Assembly: GCF_030380735.1 (NCBI RefSeq) | Contig: NZ_JAUDRZ010000026.1 | Location: forward strand, 496,001 to 560,000 | Reading direction: 5' to 3' | Length of the DNA: 64,000 nt | DNA from: Rhizobium sp. S152 | Lineage (GTDB): Bacteria; Pseudomonadota; Alphaproteobacteria; Rhizobiales; Rhizobiaceae | In this document: positions 26,300-35,066 of the stretch, piece after piece | Layout of the letters: each line of letters begins with the position of its first letter | Numbering within the stretch: position 1 is the first letter of the stretch | Translations under genes and position numbers: made by a program | The notes under the pieces: generated by a model | What the model was told of the DNA's origin: nothing | Database searches by the model: none | What the model saw: the letters and a program-made list of their open reading frames with translations, nothing else

Positions 26300-26920
26300 A
26301 TGAATGAAAAAGTGACGCTGTATGGAGCGAAAACCGGAAACTGTTTGCGGGCGGCGATCGCGCTCGAAGAGGCCGGTGTCCAGTATGAGACCAGGCACGT
26401 CGACCTCAAGTCCGCGGAGCACAAAACGTCAGAATTCGCGCGTCTTAACCCGATCGGCAAAGTTCCAGTTCTGACGGTCGAAGCGCCGCGCCGCGAGCCG
26501 TTGGTGCTCACCCAATCAAATGCGATCATGATGTGGGCCGCCGAGCGATCGAACGGTGTGCTGTTGCCGCAGGCCTCGGATAACGCGCGCGCCCGGGTGA
26601 TCGAGCGACTATTCTTCTTCATAACCGACGTCATCGCTCCGAGCCACGCCAGTTTTGCCCTCGTCGGCGAAGACCAGCGCAAGGCCATGCGGTTGCTGGA
26701 CGACAAGGCGATGCAGGCAATCCATCACAGCGAGCGCTTCGTCGCTGAAACAACGTATATGGCCGGGAACACCTTTTCGATAACCGACATCGCGGCGGTC
26801 ACAATGATCTTGTCCGTTCGGTCGCGGATCAATTGGCCCGACTTGCCTGCATTATCGAGGTGGCTGGCACTGGTGCTGGGTCGGCCCGGGGTCGACTGCG
26901 GAATGAGAGCGTTCGATTAG
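26300..26920 (+). CDS. Glutathione S-transferase family protein
   Basis: A 206-residue protein. The N-terminal thioredoxin-like domain has VTLYGAKTGNCLRAAIALEE and the cis-Pro motif NPIGKVPVLTV, followed by LTQSNAIMMWAAER (the Glu/Gln-Ser pair contacts glutathione). The C-terminal domain keeps TFSITDIAAVTMIL, the N-capping box region of GSTs. No strong Shine-Dalgarno is visible. Upstream lie the TTGTACC operator-like site and a 9-bp inverted repeat, so the gene is likely induced by an electrophile-sensing repressor, possibly the TetR encoded near 48.3 kb, which has the same site. Function: conjugation of glutathione to electrophiles. Confidence 0.92.
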   Translation: MNEKVTLYGAKTGNCLRAAIALEEAGVQYETRHVDLKSAEHKTSEFARLNPIGKVPVLTVEAPRREPLVLTQSNAIMMWAAERSNGVLLPQASDNARARVIERLFFFITDVIAPSHASFALVGEDQRKAMRLLDDKAMQAIHHSERFVAETTYMAGNTFSITDIAAVTMILSVRSRINWPDLPALSRWLALVLGRPGVDCGMRAFD

Positions 26921-26982
26921 AGACGAAAGCGGCTGGCCTTCGAAAGCCACCATAGGTTTCGATTAGGGAGCTCGGATCATGC

Positions 26983-28815
26983 TCACATTTCGCCGTCTTC
27001 ACGGTCATCTCCGACTTCCACTTCCTCCGGCTCCTTCCTAGCTGCCGCCCTTCGAACACAAGAGACGGCGACGTCCTTGTACGCGCCCAGAACAAGCAGG
27101 CAGTGGATGATGGTCTCGCACGTGTAGTAGGTTGCAACATCGCGACCAGCCAAGCCATGTGCGACCGTGTTTCGAAGGTTCATCCCGCGGGCGTCGGAAA
27201 AGATTGCTTTAATCCAGAAATGGATATCGTCCCCGACCTCTTCGCGGACGCTTTGCATTCCGAGGAAGTCGCCCAGGTTCATCGAGACCTCCCAGCCCTT
27301 TTGACCTCGTTTGTCCTTGGTGACAGCCTCACCAAGGTTTCGGGCGATGTTCCGGAAAGCATCCTCGATTTGCGGGACAAGGACGAACATGCACTTTACG
27401 TAGTCGCCGCTGATCCAGGCCTTCACACCTGCTACAACGAGAGCGAATTCCGAGAATAGCGACGATCGCTGCATAAAGGCGGCTATCTCTTCGGGGGAGA
27501 GCGACAACCGGTCAACGGCCGCATCCAAAGCTGCGGAAAGGAACAGTCGATTTGCCTGCCTAGAAAAATCTGCATAGCGGTACAGCGGACCATCAGCGTC
27601 GTCGTCGCCCCCGACCTTTGCTGCGACGTGATCCTCCGCTATCACGGACATTGGGAAGATGGACGCCAGAGGGGCTATTCGAGCACCTCTGGCCGCCCGA
27701 TGCCTCAATTCCTCCTTGGGAACGACAAAACGAGCGGCAACGTTGAAGAGCGTCTGCTGAGAATTTTTGCTATCGATGAGAGGATCGACGACCTCCTCGA
27801 TCTCCGTCTTTTTTACCTCGTGCGAAAACTCGAACGAGCGCATTTCGGAAGCGGAGCCTTTGATGGCGGCTTCACGTTCGACCTTCAGCCTGTTGTAGCG
27901 ATCCTCGTCCCCTGTCCGTCTCGCAAACTCAATTGCCGTCGCAAGCCAACCCATAGCTTGCATGCGCGATCCTGAGGCAGCGATCTTTTCGAAAGCCCCA
28001 CTGACGGCCAAACTGACACGCTTGATCGCCTCAAGATCATGGGCAGCAGTGTAGTGAGGAAGCAGGTAGCCAGCCACAAGTTCTGCGCCATGGGGATCGA
28101 AGGTCGCGTCGGCTGTATGTACAGTCAGCAGATTTTCAAGCTTGGCAACCATACCGAGACGATCGTCGCCTGTAAGACCGCACTTCCTGTTCGCTATCAA
28201 CCCTTCGAAGAGGTCGACCCAAAGGCCGTCTTTGTCGACCTCGATATGAAAACGCGCTAGCATGGCGTCTTTGGCAACGGCCATGCGCCTCCCGTCTCTC
28301 ACGCTAGTTGCTAGGGTAAGCGCGCGCCTCAACGCGGCAGTATCATCGTGATCGTCCCCGTTCCTCTGCCCGGCTACGCTCTCGAGATAGGTGTCGATCG
28401 CCAGTCTCGCGAAGCGTGCATCGGGGCGGTCGTTGCACACTCGGTAGGTCAAGTCCCAGACCAGGTCCGCATACCTCGCCTTCAAAACGGGGTGAGAGAG
28501 GGCGTCTGCCCGCTGTTGCCAGTGTTCGATGATGTCCGGTGTCACGTCGCGCGGATCGGGACTGTAGAAAGGCGAGCCATCTCCGCTCGTTCCAGAAGCC
28601 ATAGGCCCGAAGTAGGTATGCCAAGGCTCGTGGTCTTCCTGCTCCTCCTGGAATGCGAACGCCGCGAGATCAGCCCAAGCCTCGTTGATCGGTGTCTTGT
28701 CTTCGAGCCTGGTTCTCGCACCGGACAGCGCGCTTTGAACGCCACGATGATCGACGCGACCATCCGTTTGATCAAATTCCTTAATCACCGCTTCGATAGT
28801 TTCGGGCACTTCCAT
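26983..28815 (-). CDS. DUF4209-type protein with a HEPN-like RNase motif
   Basis: About 610 residues from the ATG at 28815 (AAGGGA 8 bp upstream); the frame extends to 28872. It is mostly helical and soluble. The C-terminal ~150 residues have FVLVPQIEDAFRNIARNLGE and, later, MNLRNTVAHGL. This is the pattern I associate with DUF4209 proteins, and R-x4-H (RNTVAH) is the signature of HEPN ribonucleases. The N-terminal ~450 residues carry no motif I can name. No partner gene is adjacent: it ends near the GST gene and follows a frameshifted LysR. HEPN proteins commonly act in toxin-antitoxin or phage defence; that role is inference. Confidence 0.65.
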   Translation of the reverse strand: MEVPETIEAVIKEFDQTDGRVDHRGVQSALSGARTRLEDKTPINEAWADLAAFAFQEEQEDHEPWHTYFGPMASGTSGDGSPFYSPDPRDVTPDIIEHWQQRADALSHPVLKARYADLVWDLTYRVCNDRPDARFARLAIDTYLESVAGQRNGDDHDDTAALRRALTLATSVRDGRRMAVAKDAMLARFHIEVDKDGLWVDLFEGLIANRKCGLTGDDRLGMVAKLENLLTVHTADATFDPHGAELVAGYLLPHYTAAHDLEAIKRVSLAVSGAFEKIAASGSRMQAMGWLATAIEFARRTGDEDRYNRLKVEREAAIKGSASEMRSFEFSHEVKKTEIEEVVDPLIDSKNSQQTLFNVAARFVVPKEELRHRAARGARIAPLASIFPMSVIAEDHVAAKVGGDDDADGPLYRYADFSRQANRLFLSAALDAAVDRLSLSPEEIAAFMQRSSLFSEFALVVAGVKAWISGDYVKCMFVLVPQIEDAFRNIARNLGEAVTKDKRGQKGWEVSMNLGDFLGMQSVREEVGDDIHFWIKAIFSDARGMNLRNTVAHGLAGRDVATYYTCETIIHCLLVLGAYKDVAVSCVRRAAARKEPEEVEVGDDREDGEM

Positions 28816-28878
28816 TCGCGTTTCCCTTAGCTCGATCATTTCCCTAACGCGAATCCCGGCGTTCGAAACCACCCTAAG

Positions 28879-29884
28879 TTATTTCGCTGCCTTTGCTATC
28901 TGACCTCCTGTGTGATCCACAGAGGGCGAAGTTGTCATCTCAAACTCAGGAATCGGATTTCGGGCCAAATCCTCGACGAAATAATTCACGAAAGCACGCG
29001 CGGCCGGCTTGGCATGCCGCCCTGCGGGATAGACGGCGTGGATATCAATCTGGGCCATTTTCCAATCCGGGACGACCCGCACTAGCGCGCCTGATCTGAG
29101 TTCGGGATACACTGAGCAAATACCCACTGCGAGAACGCCGAGGCCAGCAACCGCGGCCGCGATCGCGCCTTCGCTGGCGTTCAGTCTGAGAGCAGCATGA
29201 GGCTTCAAGTCCACCCGTTCGTTGCCCTTGGCCAGCGACCAGCCCGCATCGACCCCGAGCGGCCCATGTATGATTTGCAGCCGGTCAAGATGCTCAGGCC
29301 GCTCTGGCGCACCTGATTTCCGAAGGTAGCAGGGCGACGCCACCAAGACCTGCTGAATGGAAGCGACACGACGAGTGACAGCCGTCATGTCAGGGAACTC
29401 GCCTGGACGAAAGGCAAGGTCAATGCCCTGCGAAACGGCGTCGATGGAGACGTCGTTCATGGCAACTTCGATCTTCAACGCCTTATGCTGCGCCATGAAG
29501 CCGGGGAGACGTGGTATCACCGCGCGATTTCCGAACGTGGTGGTCAACCCCAACTTCAGGACACCGCGCAATTCCGGGCTGCCTCTGACTGCGTGGTTCG
29601 CGTCATCAACCGCCTCTAGGATCGGCTCAACTCTCGCCAGATAGTCAGCCCCAGCGTCGGTCAACGATACGACTCTGGTGGTCCGGTTCAACAGACTGAC
29701 GCCGAGTTCGGTCTCAAGTACCGAGATGGTTCGCGAGACGGTCGGTTGGGAAAGGTTACTCCCGCGCCGCTTGGGAGAAGCTCTGCGTCTTGGCAACGCG
29801 CACGAACACCTGGAGCGCCGAAAGGTTCTCGATCATCGGTGCGAGAGGCCTCGATGCCTTGTAACTGAGCGAGGATGGTCGCAT
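28879..29884 (-). pseudogene. LysR-family regulator disrupted by a frameshift
   Basis: The largest intact frame (28879-29796) lacks a normal start and opens in the middle of the recognition helix (NLSQPTVSRTI). Upstream, in another frame, an ATG at 29884 with AAGGAG 5 bp before it encodes LSALQVFVRVAKTQSFSQAA followed by RE and then TAA at 29758-29756. The LysR paralogs at 11106 and 57401 have exactly one residue between this Glu and the Asn of NLSQPT. Here only one T separates the GAG and AAC codons, so two bases are missing. The remaining effector domain is intact (IHGPLGVDAGW, AQIDIHAVYPAGRHAKPAAR). Real mutation or sequence error cannot be told apart here. Confidence 0.85.
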
Positions 29885-29894
29885 GGCAGCTCCT

Positions 29895-31127
29895 TCACGA
29901 CGAAAGCCCAAGCCCGTAGAGATCGAGTGGTTCGCTGATCCCTTTCAGCTTGTGTTTGCCTAGCGGAACGAACCGTCCGGCGAGCTTGCTTTCATCGACG
30001 AATGACTGGGATATCAGGACACGGCGACCGAGCGATTTTGTCATCTCTTCCAGCCGGGCGGCCGCGTTCACGGCGGGCCCGATCACGGTGAAATCCAGAC
30101 GATTTCTTGTTCCGATGTTCCCGTAAATCACGTCACCGACATGGACAGCAATCCCGTAGTCTATGATTGGGACCCCGTTACCAGAATTCTCGGAATTCCA
30201 TGACGCCATTGCGGCTTCAGCATCGGCGATGGCGTCGAGCACTCGCGCACAAGCGTCATCCTCCGTTGTGGGTATCATCGCCAGGAATCCGTCACCCATG
30301 AATTTCAGGATTTCGCCTCCTCGCCCGACCAGAGGCTCAGACATCGTGTCGAAGAATTTGTTTAGCAACTCAATGACCGCATCGCCCGGCAGGCTGTTGG
30401 ACATAGCTGTGAAGTTGCGGATATCGAACACCAGAACAGCAGCGCGGACCGTGACGCCGCTCCCCCGAGTCGTTGCACCGGAAATGATTTGCTTGGCCGC
30501 ATGCGGTCCGACGTAGGTGTTCAGAAGCGTCCTCATGATATGGTTTTTGACGCGTATCTCACTGACGAGGGCAAACGTTGGTATCAGGCCCGACAATACA
30601 GCGATGTGATCTTCACTGAATCCGCCGACGGCGCTGGTAGCGAACGAAATGGCGTTTCGCTTACCCATCGAATGCACAAGAGGCCATGCGACGTAGTCCG
30701 ATGCCCCCTCCTCCATGAGCTCTTGAAAAAACGGCGACAGTTCTGCGACGTCGGAGCCGGACATCTTCTGTCGGACGATCGATGCACCTTCGACCAATTC
30801 CCGCACAGGGCTGTTCAGATAGCCAGGTGTCGTCTCAACCCCATAGTCGAATGTTGTCACCCCGACCTTCCCGCTAACTTCTTCCCACAGGACGCGAGCG
30901 CCAAGCCACTCCGGGTTCTGCGTATAGAAGTACAGGGCGGCCCGCGATACAGGCACGCCAGCCTCCACCAACCTGTCGCATAGGAGGCCGAGTATGTCGT
31001 CGATGAATTGGTAGTTGGTAGTCTCCTCCACCAACCAGGCGAGCAAGCGCCTCAAGGAGACGTCCGCTGGAAAAAGCATGCGGTCGCCTTGTTCATAACG
31101 TAACTGGTGTAGCTCGAGTGGGCGCAT
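29895..31127 (-). CDS. Class III adenylate cyclase
   Basis: About 410 residues from the ATG at 31127; an upstream ATG at 31184 would overlap the DUF1993 gene. The C-terminal ~190 residues form the cyclase homology domain: metal-binding Asp in LVFDIRNFTAMS and in LKFMGDGFLAM, the purine-selecting Lys in EILKFMGD and Asp in DFTVIG, and the transition-state Asn/Arg in PAVNAAARLE. With these residues it should make cAMP rather than cGMP. The N-terminal ~190 residues have no membrane span and look like a GAF-type sensor, as in rhizobial soluble cyclases. DUF1993 lies 16 bp upstream on the same strand. Confidence 0.93.
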   Translation of the reverse strand: MRPLELHQLRYEQGDRMLFPADVSLRRLLAWLVEETTNYQFIDDILGLLCDRLVEAGVPVSRAALYFYTQNPEWLGARVLWEEVSGKVGVTTFDYGVETTPGYLNSPVRELVEGASIVRQKMSGSDVAELSPFFQELMEEGASDYVAWPLVHSMGKRNAISFATSAVGGFSEDHIAVLSGLIPTFALVSEIRVKNHIMRTLLNTYVGPHAAKQIISGATTRGSGVTVRAAVLVFDIRNFTAMSNSLPGDAVIELLNKFFDTMSEPLVGRGGEILKFMGDGFLAMIPTTEDDACARVLDAIADAEAAMASWNSENSGNGVPIIDYGIAVHVGDVIYGNIGTRNRLDFTVIGPAVNAAARLEEMTKSLGRRVLISQSFVDESKLAGRFVPLGKHKLKGISEPLDLYGLGLSS

Positions 31128-31143
31128 GGTCACCGTCGATTTT

Positions 31144-31650
31144 TCAATCCAGCGGTCCGAGGTAATCGCGTTTGCCGATGGCAAGACCCTGGTTGCGGAG
31201 AATTCCGTGAGCTGTGGCGATATGAAAATAGAAGTTCGGGAGGAGGAATTTTGTCAGGTACGACTGTCCGTTCATTTTTCCCGTAACGCTGGCGAAACGA
31301 AGCTCGACCTCCCGCTCGGCGGCGTCCTCGAACGATGCTTGAGGCACGCCTTCCAAGAACGCTACCGTCTTGGCGATACGATCGTGCAGCTCTACGAACG
31401 TAGTCTCCGTATCGGCAAAGGATGGAGCGGCTAAACCGGTCAATCTCGAGACACCGTTTTTTGAATTGTCGCTTGCGCGCTGCACCTGGCCAGCGAACGG
31501 AAGCATATCCGGAGCCAAGCGGGCCTTCACAAGCGCGTCTTCGCCCTGCGCGGTTTCATCCGCGTGAGCGCCGGCTGCGCTAACGTACTCGTACAAAACG
31601 GAGAGGCCTCGAGTAAGTGCCGGGATAGTCAGATCATACATGGTTAGCAC
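31144..31650 (-). CDS. DUF1993 domain protein
   Basis: A 168-residue helical protein opening with TMYDLTIPALTRGLSVL, containing LAPDMLPFAGQVQRASD and ending with FYFHIATAHGILRNQGLAIG, the layout of DUF1993 (DinB-like four-helix bundle). A GTG start at 31650 has GGAG 6 bp upstream; an ATG at 31641 is the alternative. Metal-binding hydrolase or transferase activity is seen in the DinB superfamily, but no function is established for this family. It lies upstream of the adenylate cyclase and is probably co-transcribed. Confidence 0.85.
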   Translation of the reverse strand: MLTMYDLTIPALTRGLSVLYEYVSAAGAHADETAQGEDALVKARLAPDMLPFAGQVQRASDNSKNGVSRLTGLAAPSFADTETTFVELHDRIAKTVAFLEGVPQASFEDAAEREVELRFASVTGKMNGQSYLTKFLLPNFYFHIATAHGILRNQGLAIGKRDYLGPLD

Positions 31651-31882
31651 GGCGGTCTCCAGGTTTGCTCAGGTAAGTTCCCCAAATGGATATCGGTCAT
31701 TATTGGCCGCCGGTAGCGCGGCTCGGCAAATAGGACTTATCAGCGAGCCGAATAAGCGGGCGCAGGGCCAAAGCTTCCGAGCAGGATATCCAAGGTCCGG
31801 CCCGACAAATCTTGAACGTTCCACCCATGAAGGCGTTCTTGGCCTTGGGAATTCGGGTCGAACGGATGCCATGTGCATGATA
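31651..31882. other. Intergenic stretch, no gene supported
   Basis: The 232 bp between the DUF1993 start and the LysR stop carry only overlapping short frames without ribosome binding sites. It should hold the promoter for DUF1993 and the cyclase. Confidence 0.4.
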
Positions 31883-32812
31883 TCACCGCCCGACGACTCT
31901 ACCTGCTAGGACGCCTACCACCCAGTCTACAAAGACCCTCACTTTGTTGCTGAGGTGTCTGTTGGGTGGGTATACGACGTACAGCGAGAGCGGATCGCGC
32001 TTCCAGCCCGGCAAGACCTCTCGAAGCTGACCACCCGCAAGATATGATCGCGCCAGTATCTCGGGTGCCTGAAAGACGCCATGACCCTCAAGCGCAGCTG
32101 CGAGGCAGCTTCTTGTGTCGCTCGCGGACACAATGTGCCGTGGCGCGAAGTCCATCAGCTGCCCGTTTTCTTGCCCCTGAAACCGGGAAATCTGACCGCT
32201 AGGAGCCTGTAGGTAGGCTACAAGCCTGTGGTTTGCCTCCAAATCAGTCACGGATTGCGGATCGCCATGTTTTTCGAGATATCCGGGCGACGCGCAGTTT
32301 ACGAAAGAAACCTGCCCGACAAGCCGAGCGATCATCGACTGATCGGTGGGGGTGCCTGCCCGTATAGCGCAGTCGACGTTCTCGACAATGTAATCCACCG
32401 AGCGGTCGCTGACGCCGATATCCAGCTGGATATCCGGGTATTGCGTATAGAAAGACTCCAGAGCGGGAATTATGACTGTGTCGGACAGTGCACCCGCCAT
32501 CTCCACACGCAGCCTGCCGCTCGGCCTACCTTGCGAGTTCGAGAGGCCCGCGTCCAGCTCGTCGATTTCGGAAAGAATACGAACCGCACGCTCGTAGTAG
32601 AGCGCTCCGTCGGTCGTAACGTTTACCTGCCGCGTGGTTCGGTGGAGCAGCTTTGTCCGAAGGTGTCCCTCCAAGCCCTGAACAAGTGTCGTCACTGTTG
32701 CTTTCGGAACGGCCAGCGTCTCAGACGCTCTGGTGAAATTCCCGGTCTCCACAACGCGAACAAATACCCGCATCGCCGTTAACTGATCCACATCCCTCTC
32801 CTTCGACGCCAT
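31883..32812 (-). CDS. LysR-family transcriptional regulator
   Basis: A 309-residue LysR protein: winged helix with QLTAMRVFVRVVETGNFTRA and VPKATVTTLVQGLE, then the effector domain with VENVDCAIRAGTP and VDWVVGVLAGR at the end. It is divergent from the efflux cassette that begins at 32938. An inverted repeat (32814-32835) touches its start codon, so autoregulation combined with control of the cassette is likely. It belongs to the CrgA-like group whose effectors vary widely. Confidence 0.93.
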   Translation of the reverse strand: MASKERDVDQLTAMRVFVRVVETGNFTRASETLAVPKATVTTLVQGLEGHLRTKLLHRTTRQVNVTTDGALYYERAVRILSEIDELDAGLSNSQGRPSGRLRVEMAGALSDTVIIPALESFYTQYPDIQLDIGVSDRSVDYIVENVDCAIRAGTPTDQSMIARLVGQVSFVNCASPGYLEKHGDPQSVTDLEANHRLVAYLQAPSGQISRFQGQENGQLMDFAPRHIVSASDTRSCLAAALEGHGVFQAPEILARSYLAGGQLREVLPGWKRDPLSLYVVYPPNRHLSNKVRVFVDWVVGVLAGRVVGR

Positions 32813-32813
32813 G

Positions 32814-32835
32814 ACTGTTCAGTTTTCTGAATAGT
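32814..32835. promoter_or_regulatory. Inverted repeat at the LysR start
   Basis: ACTGTTCAG-tttt-CTGAATAGT: 9-bp arms with one mismatch and a 4-nt spacer, starting 2 bp from the lysR ATG in the divergent promoter. It is a candidate repressor or autoregulatory site and overlaps by 2 bp the MarR-like site at 32834-32848. Confidence 0.5.
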
Positions 32836-32848
32836 GCAATTACACAAT
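32834..32848. promoter_or_regulatory. MarR-type operator candidate, copy 1
   Basis: GTGCAATTACACAAT, containing the near-palindrome GTGCAATTACAC (10 of 12 symmetric). A 13/15 match (GTGCTATTACACATT) occurs at 38342-38356 directly upstream of the marR gene at the other end of the cassette. The pairing suggests that MarR regulates both promoters. Confidence 0.55.
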
Positions 32849-32937
32849 TACGTCTTATTCGAAAATCCGGAAAGGACTAAATTTGATTTCAACAAGAGGT
32901 CGTGGGTTTGCCCCCGCCTCGATCAAGGAGATTACCG

Positions 32938-33729
32938 ATGTGGACCGATGTGATCTTGGGCGATCCTGACATGCCCACGGTCTCGGCACGTGTCTATCGA
33001 AGCGCTGTCGCCCGAAGGGATGCAGCCCTCGTCCTCCACCTTCACGGCGGAGCATTTGCTGAAGACCGAACCAACGTCGAACGTCCGGCCGCAATCGCTA
33101 TCGCTGAAAGCGGAGCCAACGTCTTCTCTATCGACTACGGAGCGGCATCTCAGAACTCGTTCCCGCGTGCCATGGAGATAGCTTTCGCGGCGCTGAAACA
33201 TCTCGACGAAACGCGTCGGTCCGGAGCCAAAAACAAAGCCCGGCTTTTGATCGCCGGGGAAGAAGCTGGCGGCAACATTGCCGCCGCCGTGTCGCTCCGG
33301 GCACGAGATCAGTTGCCCGGCGCGCTTGATGGCCAGGTTCTCCTGTCTCCCCTGCTTGACCCCTGCATGGCATCAGTTTCGATGCGCGAGGCTGTCGATC
33401 TTGGAATGAGACAGACCTGGGCAGCCGGATGGGCTCACTACCTCGGGACCGAGGGTGACCCGAGCCATCCTTACGCAGCGCCCGGCAACTGCACACGCTT
33501 CGCCAACGTCGCACCGACATTGGTCCTGACGTCGCAAAACGATCCTCTGCGCGACGAAACCCTGAATTACGCCGCGCGGCTGCGAAACGCCGGCGTCGAC
33601 GTCACTCAGCATGTCCTCCCCGCAAGGACAGGCTGGCCATCGATATACAGCGGGAAAACCGATGAACCCTCCAAGTGGTCCGCCGATCTCAGCCACCTCT
33701 TTGGATCGTTCGTACAAGAGCTTCACTAA
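32938..33729 (+). CDS. HSL-type alpha/beta hydrolase homolog lacking catalytic Ser and His
   Basis: About 263 residues from the ATG at 32938, with AAGGAG 7 bp upstream. The fold of hormone-sensitive-lipase-like hydrolases is clear: LHLHGGAF (oxyanion hole), VFSIDYGAA, and LTSQNDPLRDE with the acid. But the nucleophile motif GDSAGGN is GEEAGGN, with Glu109 in place of Ser. The usual YxGxxHGF segment reads LPARTGWP, so the His position is Gly. It is therefore probably not a classical esterase. First gene of the RND efflux cassette; it could bind the pump's substrate or act as a sensor (inference). Confidence 0.88.
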   Translation: MWTDVILGDPDMPTVSARVYRSAVARRDAALVLHLHGGAFAEDRTNVERPAAIAIAESGANVFSIDYGAASQNSFPRAMEIAFAALKHLDETRRSGAKNKARLLIAGEEAGGNIAAAVSLRARDQLPGALDGQVLLSPLLDPCMASVSMREAVDLGMRQTWAAGWAHYLGTEGDPSHPYAAPGNCTRFANVAPTLVLTSQNDPLRDETLNYAARLRNAGVDVTQHVLPARTGWPSIYSGKTDEPSKWSADLSHLFGSFVQELH

Positions 33730-33788
33730 CGCTCCCAATAAAATCCTCCCAACCCATGCTCGGTCCCAGGACCGTGAAGGAGACTGCT

Positions 33789-34976
33789 ATGACTAAGATC
33801 AAAACCCGCTGGACACTTGTCGGTGTCGGCATCGCGCTTCTCGCTTCAACTGCGGCCTTCCTGGTCGAGGTTCCCTCGCTCTCGAAAGCCAGCGCCGCCC
33901 CTGCCGCTGACGCTCCGGCTCCCGCGACACCTGTGACGGTATCGACGGTATCCCATCGCCAGGTTACCGAATGGGAAGAATTCTCGGGCCGGCTGGAAGC
34001 AGTTGACCGCATTCAGATACGGTCGCGCGTCGCTGGTGCCATCCAGTCGTTCCATTTCCGCGAAGGCTCGCTGGTGAAGTCCGGCGATCTCCTGTTCACC
34101 ATTGATCCGGCTCCCTTCGAAGCGGCAGTCGCCCAGGCCCAGGGTCTGGTGGAGAGCGCAAGTGCGCGCGTCGATCTCGCAAAAACGGAGCTCGACCGCG
34201 GTAAGCGTCTTTCCGAAAACCGCACCATTTCCCAAAGCGACATGGACCAGCGGTCCAGCGCTTTCACCGCCGCGCAAGCGGGCTTGGTGTCCGCCCAGGC
34301 GTCCCTTCGGGCCGCACAACTCGACCTCGGATACACCCAGGTGAAGGCTCCCGTGTCGGGACGTGTCGGCAAGATCGACATCACCGTCGGCAATCTGGTC
34401 GCGGCGGGCTCAGCATCGCCCGCGCTGACCACCCTGGTCTCGGTCGATCCAATCTACGCGAGCTTCAATGCCAGCGAGGGCCTGGTCGCAAAGGCACTGG
34501 CCAATCTTCCCCAGACCAACGGCGCGATCCCTGCCCTCGAGGAAATTCCTGTCGAGGTAGGAACGCTCTCGGACGAAGGCACCCCGATCAAGGGCAAACT
34601 TCAGTTGATCGACAACCAGGTGGATTCCGCTAGCGGCACCATCGGCGTGCGCGCGGTCTTCGACAATCCGGGCGGCAAGCTCATTCCCGGCCAGTTTGTC
34701 CGCGTCCGCATGGGCCAGCCCAAGTCGGAACAGCGCCTCACGATCAGCGAGCGTGCCATCGGCACCGACCAGGATAAGAAGTTCGTCTTCGTCGTCGATG
34801 CCGAAAACAAGATCAGCTACCGCCCGATCCAGCTTGGACCGACGGTGGATGGGCAGCGCGTGATCGAACACGGCTTGGCTGAAGGCGACAAGATCGTCGT
34901 GAACGGCCTGCAGCGGGTTCGTCCAGGCGCAGTCGTCGCCCCCCAGGCCGAAGACAATGTCGCAACCGCTCAATAA
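33789..34976 (+). CDS. RND efflux periplasmic adaptor (MexE/AcrA family)
   Basis: About 395 residues from the ATG at 33789 (GAAGGAG 6 bp upstream). A single N-terminal hydrophobic segment (TLVGVGIALLASTAAFLVEV) anchors it. Membrane-fusion-protein features follow: a lipoyl half-motif VAGAIQSFHFREGSLVKSGD, an alpha-helical hairpin rich in Ala/Gln, the second lipoyl half LGYTQVKAPVSGRVGKIDI, and the beta-barrel/proximal domain with PGQFVRVRM and GDKIVVNGLQRVRPG. It links the inner-membrane pump to an outer-membrane channel. The pump gene follows after 90 bp; no TolC-type channel is encoded nearby. Confidence 0.95.
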   Translation: MTKIKTRWTLVGVGIALLASTAAFLVEVPSLSKASAAPAADAPAPATPVTVSTVSHRQVTEWEEFSGRLEAVDRIQIRSRVAGAIQSFHFREGSLVKSGDLLFTIDPAPFEAAVAQAQGLVESASARVDLAKTELDRGKRLSENRTISQSDMDQRSSAFTAAQAGLVSAQASLRAAQLDLGYTQVKAPVSGRVGKIDITVGNLVAAGSASPALTTLVSVDPIYASFNASEGLVAKALANLPQTNGAIPALEEIPVEVGTLSDEGTPIKGKLQLIDNQVDSASGTIGVRAVFDNPGGKLIPGQFVRVRMGQPKSEQRLTISERAIGTDQDKKFVFVVDAENKISYRPIQLGPTVDGQRVIEHGLAEGDKIVVNGLQRVRPGAVVAPQAEDNVATAQ

Positions 34977-35066
34977 CCGCAAATCGGGGGCGACTGCCCC
35001 CGTCCGCCCTTCCACCGCGGCGATCGCGATGGAAGTCAGTTCAACCGACCCGGAGAGGGCACAGTC

